Positions 10,373 through 19,520 of a stretch of 59,939 bases of DNA are shown here, piece after piece (within the stretch, counting starts at the first letter, position 1; each line of letters begins with the position of its first letter). The translations under genes were made by a program, and so were the position numbers. The stretch is from Fragilariopsis cylindrus CCMP1102 (Eukaryota; Bacillariophyta; Bacillariophyceae; Bacillariales; Bacillariaceae). The notes beneath the pieces were generated by a model. That model was given only the letters and a program-made list of their open reading frames with translations. It did not search any database and was not told the DNA's origin. The stretch covers positions 1 to 59,939 of the forward strand of contig FMBT01000156.1 of NCBI GenBank assembly GCA_900095095.1, written 5' to 3'.

Positions 10373-12228
10373 ATGGCGTGCTGTAAATCGTTGTTGGCAA
10401 GGAGGATAGTGCTGTAAGTAGAATGATGCAATGAAGATACGAAATCCGTGGTGTGTTTGTTACATATTTACGTATTTGATTTCGACTCTATAACTTATTA
10501 GTAATTTTTTGAAATTTTGTTGGTATGGTTGGTATGTATTGATGCAGCTGGTATATTCTTCTTGGATCAATTGTTATCCTCCCGCTTACATGCAATGTGA
10601 GTTTGGGATGCAGATTCATTAATGTTGGTTTCAACCAAAATAATTTTCAAGGCCTAGGAATATTCAAAACTTCTATATATGCTGAAGCTCAGACCGGTAG
10701 TAATGATCTAGGAGAATTTCTTGGTTGTGTAAATTATTCACAGTTTTGGGAGGGACAAACGGATGACTTAGGATTCGCAGCTTCTCGCTTCGCTGGAGGC
10801 TTTCTATTAGGCTTTACTACTCTAGCTACTATCCTTAATATATGTCTTCAGTGCTTTAGTAAGCATGGCAAGTCTAGTCTATGGAATTTAATGAGGGTTT
10901 GTTACTTACTAGCTCTCGTCAGTCAGGGAATTATGTACGCAATTTTCGGTTCGGATATGTGCACAGATCTGGATAGTACACAAACATGCTGGCCAGGTCG
11001 CAATGGAATCGCTGGGGTGTTAAATTTCGTTCTTTTGTTTGGAATGGTAATCACAACATGCGCTTCATTCCCTCCACGCAATCCAGTATTCCAGTGTTGG
11101 GAAAGTCAGGAGGATTATGGTGACGAAGATGAAGAGGATTCAACTGACGAAGAAGATGGAGATATGAAAAAGTTCAAATCGCTTGGAGCAGGAAAAGGTG
11201 ATTACGACGACGCCTCATCCCTCGGAGATGCCGTTTCACTTTTCGGTGGGTCTCGTATGTCGAGAAAGTCAAAGAAGTCATTATATCAGCAACAATCATC
11301 GGTGAAATCGATAATGAAAGAGGAAGAAATTTCAGTGGCAGAAAAAGGTTTATCTGTATCCGGTTCTACTAAAAGTCATAAATCCAAGGCGTCGATATCT
11401 ATAGCTGGAGCTGAAAAGTATTTGGTTAATACGGAGACAGGTTCTGTTGCCAATAAATCTATACCTAACTCTACTAGCTTGATGAGTCGTATATCCACTG
11501 TATCGAATACGTCCCGGAAGTCAAAATCTGAATCAGTAGTCGAGCCTGAGCCATTCTTGGTAACGGAAGAAGATTCTGTGCATGGGAAATCATCTGTAGT
11601 AACATCTAAGAGTAACAGATCCTCAAAATCCAACGCGTCTCAAATATTGAAAAAGCTCATACCCGGTGCGAAGAAGAATTTGGTAACAAAAAAGGAACCT
11701 AATGACAATGCATCCATATCTAGCTCAAAAAGTAATAGGAGCCATAGGTCATCTCAATCGAAGGCAGCGATGGTAAATTCAACGGGATCTGTTGCTTCCG
11801 CTCTTAGCAATAATACAGAAGAAATGGCTAATTTTGTTGAACAACTTGTTGAGATGACTGAATTGAGTGATGGAGGACGACGTGTGAAAACTGATGAACA
11901 AGATAGACAGATCGAACTTGTCGATGAATATCCTGCCAAGGTTAATGGTGAAATCGAATTAAATCCTAGTTCTGATTTGGTAAAAATTCGTACAGAATAC
12001 TACGACTTAGGTTCGAGAACAGTGAAGGAAATTACGCATAGCGACGGATCTCGCACGGTCATTACTACCATTGTAGCAAGCCCTACAAACAATGAAACGA
12101 TGCCAACAGAACAAGTAGAAGCAGGAGCAGATCCAGAAGCTGTGCTCTCATCTGAAGGTTCTATCTCATCAACCAATTCTTCGAAATACAAGACCCGGGA
12201 ACAGGAGGGAAAGGCTTCAGCAAAATGA
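10373..12228 (+). CDS. Multi-pass membrane protein with long disordered, Ser/Lys-rich tail
   Basis: A short first exon (10373-10413) encodes MACCKSLLARRIVL and splices at GTAAGT to 10548 (GATGCAG). This recovers the first membrane helix, which the downstream frame alone cuts off. The 573-residue product has about four membrane segments in its first 210 residues (near 13-32, 92-115, 130-150 and 168-190), with paired Cys in the loops (TCWPGR, CASFPPRNPVFQCW). The remainder is acidic and low-complexity, with repeated KSNRS/SKSNAS and SRKSKKS patches that could be phosphorylated or basic membrane-proximal motifs. The Cys/Trp-bearing four-helix head recalls a family I have seen in diatoms, but I assign no function. 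Confidence 0.75.
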
Positions 12229-12480
12229 GAGATTGCTCTTTCGGCCGCCACACCTGCTAATTAGTTTATTCGTGGATTTATTATAACTAATAAATACACG
12301 TGGTGAAAAGTGGGTTTCGTGCAACTCTATACTTTATGTTAACAAGATAGATAAGTTATTTGTATCCTACGTGTTGCTCAAAATCTAGTTACTAATAGTA
12401 GCATATATATATACATATTTATATGTATCAGGTAGTTCTATTGATAATACTTTCGTCTATTATCTATTAGTTGAAAATGT

Positions 12481-15024
12481 CTATTGACCCTTTGTAACGA
12501 GACGCTCGATGAGTTCAGCTTTTTTTCCAGATACTCTCATTTTACGTTCGCGGAGCAGATCTTTGAGTTCTACGACAGTTTGTTTCTGTAGATTATATCT
12601 ATCAAAGACTGCGGAAGAAGGCTCGTCTGAACTACTATTTCTGATCTGACTATTTTGTTCGAGCGGTACATGCTGTGTACCATTTTGTCTGATATCTTTC
12701 GAAAGCTCACCTGATCTACTTTTTCTACTCTGTACTTTTCGTCCGAAGAGCGGTACGTATTGTGTATCATTTTGTTCTATATCATTCGAAAGCTCGTCTG
12801 ATCTACTCCGTCCATTTTGTTCGTGCGGTACATGATGTATATCATCTTTTGATGGTGACGATGATGTACTTGGTCTTTTCCTCGTCGTGTTCTTGCTCTT
12901 CTTTTTCGTATCATCTGATGTCATTGTCATAATCATCGGTTTAGAACCATCAGCATCCCACCAATATGGATATTGTTGTTTTGGATCTTGATGGAATCGT
13001 AATGCCAATTGATTCGTTTTCACACGATTCTTTGAAAAGTTTCGTAATTCTAATCCAGATTCATCCGATGCACGACTTAATGCAACATACAGTTGTGCTT
13101 CTGCAAAGACTTGACCAACGTCTGCAATAACATAGTCTAATGTCAAGCCCTGGGCCTTGTGCGTTGTAATAGCCCATGCTAATTTTAATGGTATAGCAGT
13201 ACGTGTACAAATACCCATACCGAGAAGACGAGATTGGAATTTTTGAGGTTTTATTACCTGTGAAAGACCATTCTTAAATTGTACAACGGGGTATTTGTCA
13301 ACACCCGGTAATAAATTGTCATCACTACTTGCCGAATTCTTCACAGTACGGAAACCAATAACTTTTCCCCGTGAACCATTTGCAAGTCTTGTATTTTGAT
13401 TCAAATTTTTGATTAACATAACTTGTGCACCAATTTTCAATTGTAAATCTTGTTCTGCAATACACGCCGTAAAGAATGAATTACGTTGTAATTGTTTTCT
13501 CACCGATGGTCCGGATCCTTTTTCAACTTCGACTTCATCTAATGCTGAATACGAGACAGATTCTCCTGGTAATTTATTCAAATCAATAGAGTTATCTCTG
13601 TCAACATTAACATTTTTTGAATGTAACACAGTTGGTCGGATACCAAATTCATTTGGTGGGAGTGGTCGTTCACATTTTTCGCGTAAATATCGAACTGTTT
13701 CGTCATTGACATTCCCTATACGTATATCTTGTAAGATACGAACAAAGTCTCTATTACTTTGTCGAAAGACCTGCTGTAATTCAACAAAATCAAAATTGGA
13801 TTCCTCCCATGCCAGAGATTGGAAACAAAATCCACGGTTTAAAAACAACCAATCTCTTGCATCTTGGGGATTATCTAAACCCTCCTTCTCTTGTAATGCG
13901 AGCGTCATTTGATCAACTTCTCCTCTACGTGGTGCAATCGGTGATAGTTGTAAGAAGTCACCACACACAACTAGTTGGATGCCACCAAATGGTCTTGGAT
14001 CTTTCCGGATATCACTAACGATCACTGATAGACTATCAAAGAATTCACCTGATACCATTGAAACTTCATCTAATACTAATATTTTGAGTGATTTCCATTT
14101 TTTCGCAATTTTTTTATTTGATTTTGTTTTACTGAAATCTGTATATATCTTCGGTATCCCAATTCCCGCAAATGAATGCATCGTTTGTCCCTCTAATGCA
14201 ATCGCTGTTGATCCTGTTGGTGCAACCGCAACATATTCATCATCTGCATAATTATTTTCAATATATTCTAATGCCTTTTTCAATACAAGTGATTTACCTG
14301 TACCAGCTACACCCGTAACAAATACATTACGACCCTCTCTTATACAATTCAAGGCTTGTGCCTGTTCATCACTTAACATTGATTCATCTACGGTACTGTC
14401 ATTATTGTCATCGTTACTACGTATTTTCTCGGAAGAAGAAGATGATGACAATGGATCCTTTGACATTGTCACGCCATTATTATGCTTCTTGTTCCTTTCC
14501 ATTATTCTTTTTTCAGGATTATCGTTACGTAATTGCTCTTCAAAAATTACAAAATCTTCATCGTCTTCTTCATTGTAAGCTTCATCTTCATCTTCATCAG
14601 ACTGGTTCATTTCTAATGCCAACACACTTTTTTTCAAGAGGTGCGTTGCCGTTGCAGTTGCAGTCGTTGGCATAGTGGAAAAGCATTCCACCGATGTCAG
14701 TGCTGATGGAAAACATCGGAAATAATGATTTTGCAATATATAAGTAGAAAGAAAAAAGATCTTTACACCGATCCCATTACTATAATTATTCTTTCCTCTA
14801 CCAGATAGTAGTTGTAGCATTCTATTACTGGTATTCAATCTCCTCCTTGTTATTGCGTTTGCGTTTGTGTTTGGGTTGTACTTGTAGCAGTAGTTGCTAT
14901 TAGATTTTGTAAGTGCAGTTGCTGGTCTTACTATTGCAGATGATGATGATGATGATGATCGAGAATGTGAATATGAATATACTGTTCGAAATGATTTGCT
15001 CAAAAACGGTAAACACCAGCCCAT
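12481..15024 (-). CDS. PIF1: PIF1-family DNA helicase with C-terminal SAP domain, likely mitochondrial
   Basis: A single 847-residue frame opens at ATG 15024. The first 80 residues are Ser/Arg/Asn-rich with few acids, compatible with a mitochondrial presequence. An acidic linker follows (about 140-215). The helicase core has GVAGTGKS (Walker A, near residue 238), APTGSTA, LVLDEVSMVS (Walker B), CGDFLQLSPI, a RANGSRG region near residue 555, AITTHKAQGLTLD and YVALSRAS. All PIF1/RecD-like motifs look intact. After the core is a tandem repeat of about 29 residues (consensus SRSxELSxDIxQNxTQxVPL) in two full and one partial copies. The last 36 residues form a SAP motif (TVVELKDLLRERKMRVSGKK). PIF1 helicases unwind G-quadruplexes and R-loops and maintain mtDNA and telomeres; SAP motifs bind DNA. 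Confidence 0.9.
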   Translation of the reverse strand: MGWCLPFLSKSFRTVYSYSHSRSSSSSSSAIVRPATALTKSNSNYCYKYNPNTNANAITRRRLNTSNRMLQLLSGRGKNNYSNGIGVKIFFLSTYILQNHYFRCFPSALTSVECFSTMPTTATATATHLLKKSVLALEMNQSDEDEDEAYNEEDDEDFVIFEEQLRNDNPEKRIMERNKKHNNGVTMSKDPLSSSSSSEKIRSNDDNNDSTVDESMLSDEQAQALNCIREGRNVFVTGVAGTGKSLVLKKALEYIENNYADDEYVAVAPTGSTAIALEGQTMHSFAGIGIPKIYTDFSKTKSNKKIAKKWKSLKILVLDEVSMVSGEFFDSLSVIVSDIRKDPRPFGGIQLVVCGDFLQLSPIAPRRGEVDQMTLALQEKEGLDNPQDARDWLFLNRGFCFQSLAWEESNFDFVELQQVFRQSNRDFVRILQDIRIGNVNDETVRYLREKCERPLPPNEFGIRPTVLHSKNVNVDRDNSIDLNKLPGESVSYSALDEVEVEKGSGPSVRKQLQRNSFFTACIAEQDLQLKIGAQVMLIKNLNQNTRLANGSRGKVIGFRTVKNSASSDDNLLPGVDKYPVVQFKNGLSQVIKPQKFQSRLLGMGICTRTAIPLKLAWAITTHKAQGLTLDYVIADVGQVFAEAQLYVALSRASDESGLELRNFSKNRVKTNQLALRFHQDPKQQYPYWWDADGSKPMIMTMTSDDTKKKSKNTTRKRPSTSSSPSKDDIHHVPHEQNGRSRSDELSNDIEQNDTQYVPLFGRKVQSRKSRSGELSKDIRQNGTQHVPLEQNSQIRNSSSDEPSSAVFDRYNLQKQTVVELKDLLRERKMRVSGKKAELIERLVTKGQ
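12641..12850 (-). repeat. Coding tandem repeat, about 85 bp unit, in the PIF1 tail
   Basis: Two complete and one partial copies can be aligned by eye through recurring TCGAAAGCTC, CTGATCTACT and ATTTTGTTC strings. The frame is preserved, so the copies encode homologous peptides between the helicase core and the SAP motif. Confidence 0.7.
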
Positions 15025-15330
15025 ATCATTGTTCGATCCTTGACTATTGATGAGGTAGTGACTATTGTGCTGATGATAGAAGGTAGCTCTCTACTGTATG
15101 ATAGTGAACTGACTGGTTTGATGTACAGAATTTGTTGCATGGTCGTCGAGATATCAGATACGACAGCAGTAGATCTTATGCATTTTTAAATTAATGTGGC
15201 GCGCCGATGGCATTGGTGGTCAAGCGCCTTCTTAAAAAATGAAAAAAAAATGAAAAAAATCGTCTCCCCCCTGCGATGCCTGATCAAATCCAAAAAAATC
15301 AGCAACAATTTCAAATCATTTCACTTACTT

Positions 15331-15409
15331 CATCATCATCATCATCATCATCATCTTCTTTATCTTCATCTCATCCATCTTCAACATCAACAACAACAAC
15401 AACAACAAC
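15331..15409. repeat. (TCA)n then (CAA)n trinucleotide tracts
   Basis: TCA repeats run at about 15331-15354 and CAA repeats at about 15386-15409. They are directly visible. Confidence 0.9.
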
Positions 15410-15416
15410 AGCATGC

Positions 15417-15471
15417 CAGCAGTATGATAGCAGTATGACAGTAGTATGGCAGCAGTATGACAGCAGTATGA
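15417..15471. repeat. Five tandem 11-bp repeats, consensus CAGCAGTATGA
   Basis: Five head-to-tail copies start at 15417, 15428, 15439, 15450 and 15461. Copies 1, 4 and 5 are identical; copies 2 and 3 carry one and two changes. Confidence 0.9.
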
Positions 15472-16259
15472 CAATAATAATAATAAATGGGTCAAGAAAG
15501 ATGGATTCAATTGATTCAAATTAAATGTAGCACAACAATATGAGAAGATATCGAGTCAACAGAGAAAAGAGAAGAGTGGGGCTATACCTCCCAGCATCAG
15601 GAAGAAAGAGGCACACTATACCTTACCACCAGGATAATGACACATAATTATTCTATTTCTTTTTCAATTGACAAAAACACGGATGTGTTCCGGCACAGCT
15701 TCATTCATTTATGGGCTGACTTCTTTGGAGTATTTGATGGAACTTTGGAATTTTCTACGAGTAGTGTTGCAAATTTTCATGCCAAATATACTAAATTATG
15801 TGTATGCATTACATCATCATACATATTATTATATATTATAATAATACATTTTAGCTAAAAACAGCAATGAATTAATCTCAAGAATATATTTTCGTTGTTA
15901 TATTTCGCGCGGCGCGCAAACGGTTCAAAAATGAAAATTGTTTCTGCGCTATAATTTAGTTAGTAAACTAGTGCGCGATAGACGACATTACGAGTACAGG
16001 CAGCAGCAAAAAGTTTGACCTTACCAATGCTTCTTGCCTTTAAATGTGAGTTTGAAAGGGACACAGCACACCACAGCAGAATAACAGAGTTCGATGTACT
16101 GTATGTCGTCATTGAATATCGAAAACACAAATCAAGAAGACTTGAAGGTATAGTATCACAATCGTATCAGATAAGCCTTACTGTATCAGATAAGCTCTCC
16201 CATCGGAACGAAAGCAAGAAATCACATAGGTCACTACAATAAATACTTTGCTGTCGATC

Positions 16260-17826
16260 ATGGAAGAAAATAATAACAACAGCAATGCAACGTCCGTAGT
16301 AGAAGCAGGAGGTTTGTCGAATGGGGTTACTAGTAATACCGGTGGTGGAGACGCCATAATGGAAACGTCACCATCATCATCGAACAACAACGGAGATAAT
16401 AATCCAAAAAAATCTACATCTAGTAGTGCAAGTGCAGACGATGATGATGATGATGAATCAGTATTATCTCTATCGAAACAAACGAATCGTCCTAGAGATG
16501 TTCCAATACAACAACAACGTATTAATGCCTGGCATCCGATCTTAGATCCAAATTGGATGATCGTTTCTTATTTAATTTTAGCTCTTATTATGATTCCATT
16601 CGGTACGTTACTGTAAAAAGAATCAATGATTACCTTATAATTATGTTGTATTGTATTGTATTGTATTTACTCTACTGTATTGTATCAGTTTTCTCTCTCT
16701 GCACACACTCTCTCACGCACTCATAACTCATTCATTTCCTTCTCCATTTCATGCCAATGCCAATACTATGAATTCTATAGGTTATCATCTAGCAAAAGAA
16801 TCTGATAAAATTGTTGAATTAACACAGTTATATGATGCAGGTGGGAATACAGACATGACAGAAGCATGTCCAAGTATTGGTATGAATTATAATGCAAACG
16901 AAAATTGTACCTTAACATTTAATGTAACAAAACAAATGGATCCACCTGTATTAATTTACTATGGATTAACTAATTTTCATCAAAATTATCGTTCGTATAC
17001 AGAATCACGTGATGATTATCAATTAACTGGTACAGTTTACGATGATAAAAATAATAATCAGGATCAATTATCAAAAACAAAATGTCATCCAATTAACGTA
17101 TTGGGTAATACTGTAATTAATCCATGTGGATTAATTGCTAATACATTCTTTAATGATAAATTTACATTAGGTGATGACACCACAACCTCCGCTCCTCCCG
17201 TGGATGATTTAGATCAGAAACTTATTTTAAGAGAGGATGGTATTGCATGGCAATCTGATTTGAAATATCGATTTAAAATGCCGAATGGGTTTAATTCCAC
17301 AGTATGTCCCGATGAATCAGCAGAGTCGTGTGATTCAACATCAACATGTTGTACAGCAACCTATTCTGATTGGTCGTGTACGGTACCAGCAATAAATCAA
17401 ACGGATAATAAATGCTATGCGTACAATTATCCACAACAGGATACGACACAATATTTATATCAAACTTATCCAACTATTATTAGTCCATTAGAACATGTTA
17501 CTAATGAACATTTCATTGTTTGGATGAGAATTGCAGCACAACCTAAGTTTCGTAAATTATATGGATATATTGATCAAACAATACCGGCAGGGACGATATT
17601 AAATTTTAATGTCAATATGAATTATGTTGTTGAATCATTTGGTGGAACGAAATCATTTACAATTACAACTAATTCAATGTGGGGTACTAAAGATTCATCT
17701 ATTGGTATTACAATCTATTCAATAGGATATTTTTGTTTAGCATGTGGTGTATTCTTTGGTCTAAAACAATATTTCCGTCCACGTAAAATTGCAGACCGTA
17801 AATACTTACATTACAAGGAAGAATAA
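16260..17826 (+). CDS. CDC50/LEM3-family P4-ATPase (lipid flippase) beta subunit
   Basis: ATG at 16260 is preferred over an upstream in-frame TTG. Exons are 16260-16602 and 16781-17826, joined through GGT at a phase-1 junction. The 462-residue protein has an acidic disordered N-terminus, a first membrane helix split by the intron (WMIVSYLILALIMIPFG), a large lumenal domain, and a second helix near the end (SIGITIYSIGYFCLACGVFFG). Family landmarks are INAWHPILDP before the first helix, CPSIG and NCTLTFNV, VLIYYGLTNFHQNYRSY, INPCGLIANTFFND, GIAWQSDLKYRF, and EHFIVWMRIAAQPKFRKLYG. These proteins chaperone P4-ATPases out of the ER and are needed for lipid flipping. Several N-glycosylation sequons are visible. 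The family assignment is confident. Confidence 0.93.
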
Positions 17827-18438
17827 AAAATAAATTAGGTAAATAAATAAATAAAATGCTGTATAAGTAGTAATTGAAATTAAAATACTGAAGGAAAATG
17901 TGCCTAACGATCGATTAGTTCGAGGATTTGGAAGCATATGATACATGTATAGTAGTAAAGATTTGCTGTTACTGCTGTTGTTTGTTGGGGAAACTACAGT
18001 CAGTAATTTTCATAAAAAAATACTAAATACACATAAATAATATAGAAAAATTTGATTGTATCCAAACATTGTATAATTATCTAGGGATACATTTTTTCAA
18101 CTGTGTTTGGATCCTTTCTATTCAAGCTCGACCATCCAGTAGTATGTTACTCCCCTTTCTCCAGAAAATATACAGTATGAAATTCATCATTAGTAACTTG
18201 ATTCTCAACTACTGTAGGCACAAAATTGTCGCTACCGGTGACAAGAGCGGAGGACTGTGAATCAAATAATAATAATGTACATTTTTGTATAAATGTAGGA
18301 TTCCATATTCTAGATTCCATCATTTATTTAATATTCTAGGAGATACTATGTGTCGTACGACAGCAATATACTGTACCTATTACTATAATAGTTGATCATT
18401 ATTTTTAACATCATCAATAGCTCAACTATCTACAGTAG
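17827..18438. other. Intergenic, no gene recognised
   Basis: AT-rich sequence 3' of CDC50. The one frame of about 60 codons shows no protein-like features. Confidence 0.4.
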
Positions 18439-18490
18439 TACAGTACCAGTTTAGGAACTAATGCACACTTTTTTTTGCTCGGATATGAGC

Positions 18491-18540
18491 CAATAATTCA
18501 ACTAGTTAACTACTGCAATAATTCAGATACTTAACTACTG
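18491..18540. repeat. 25-bp tandem duplication inside the MITE-like element
   Basis: Two head-to-tail copies begin CAATAATTCA and end TTAACTACTG. They differ at only a few central bases. Confidence 0.9.
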
Positions 18541-18742
18541 CAATAGAGCATCGGCTAGAATGCGGTTTTAAATTGGTCTAATAGCGTGAAGACCGGCCAT
18601 TATAATAGCACAGAATGATACAGATTCCAGAGCTGTGATCTCCTACTAGGTTCGATTCAATACATTCCCATTGTCATGTGTTAGTAAGGAATTTTCCATC
18701 CAATTTTTTTCTAAAAGAATTTTCCTGTCGCGAGGTATCGCG

Positions 18743-18760
18743 TGGTTACACGTGTAACCA
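18743..18760. repeat. Perfect 18-bp palindrome TGGTTACACGTGTAACCA
   Basis: The sequence equals its own reverse complement and is centred on the E-box/G-box core CACGTG. It lies within the MITE-like element and may be a subterminal protein-binding site. Confidence 0.85.
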
Positions 18761-18865
18761 ATGCTCGGTAAAAAAGGCTAGAACTAATTAGACATTTTTT
18801 CGTCGTAGCGATGTTGGTATGTTTCTACGCGAGCATGAGTTATTAGTTCCTAAACTGGTACAGTA

Positions 18866-19520
18866 TATTATTATTATTATGGCAGATCATCAACAGGGGA
18901 CAAGCTACTAGTATGCATCGTGTAATTTCCTTTGAGACACGATTACGTCCCCCAAATCATGAGAAATTATTATTGCCCTACTAGTACGTAAATGCTGCCC
19001 TTAAATCATCTCAAAAACACGGAATATCGTATCTTCGCCTTGCTTTCCGCAAAGATTCTGAATGCACGAAGCAAATAACTATTCGTATTATTCAGGGGTA
19101 ATAACTAGTGCTTAGTTGTTCGGCGATCCTAATACTTCGCAGCACGAAAGAAGATTTCTGTACCATCACACCTTATATGCAATATTTTCCTATCTTTACT
19201 GTAGGAAAGAGCAAATCATCAATTGTTGTTTGCTATCGGTAGAGCTTTCGAGCCCTGAAAATCTAACTGTTGGGGGGTGAATAATAACAAAAAATATGTC
19301 ATCCGGTAGTCCATATGGACGGGGTGAACAGCAGGAGCAGGCATTGCATGTACCGAATATAATACGCAGCTTGAAAATTCAACAAAGCGTAGTACGAGGA
19401 AGAATTTGGAGGTAGTTTCAGAAACAAGGAGTTGGACGATGTTCGTGTTGATTGTATTTCACAACAACCAACCAAAAATAGTAAGCACGAGTCGGGGGAA
19501 ATGTCATTAACTCCTCGTTC
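18866..19520. other. Upstream region of the first MscS-like gene
   Basis: No gene is seen. An ATG at 19501 opens a short frame that overlaps the channel's start codon at 19521 in another frame (uORF candidate, stop TAA at 19534). Confidence 0.4.

Larger units (their letters stand above)
15025..16259. other. Divergent spacer rich in simple repeats
   Basis: The spacer lies between PIF1 and CDC50. It holds an (ATC)n tract, a (CAA)n tract, five 11-bp repeats and two GC-rich palindromic islands (GGCGCGCC near 15198 and GCGCGGCGCGC near 15907). Short frames in it consist of repeat-encoded homopolymers and I do not call them genes. Confidence 0.5.
18439..18865. mobile_element. MITE-like element, 413 bp, with terminal inverted repeats and 7-bp target duplication
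   Basis: The element proper spans 18446-18858. Its ends are perfect 17-bp inverted repeats beginning CCAGTTTAGGAACTAAT. It is flanked on each side by the same heptamer TACAGTA (18439-18445 and 18859-18865), as expected for a target-site duplication. It holds no coding capacity. Inside are a 25-bp tandem duplication (18491-18540) and a perfect 18-bp palindrome (18743-18760). Size, inverted ends, duplication and lack of genes fit a non-autonomous DNA transposon. A 7-bp duplication does not point clearly to one superfamily. TACAGTA-like heptamers occur elsewhere in the window, so a chance flank match is possible but does not explain the inverted ends. Confidence 0.7.

Noticed and set aside
10597-10630. 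Start of the membrane/disordered-tail protein at 10597
   Set aside because: That position is a TTG inside exon 2; splicing from the ATG at 10373 restores a full first membrane helix.
15196-15524. Frames of 64-82 codons with His, Ser and Met runs
   Set aside because: Encoded by TCA/CAA trinucleotide tracts and the 11-bp repeat; no protein features.
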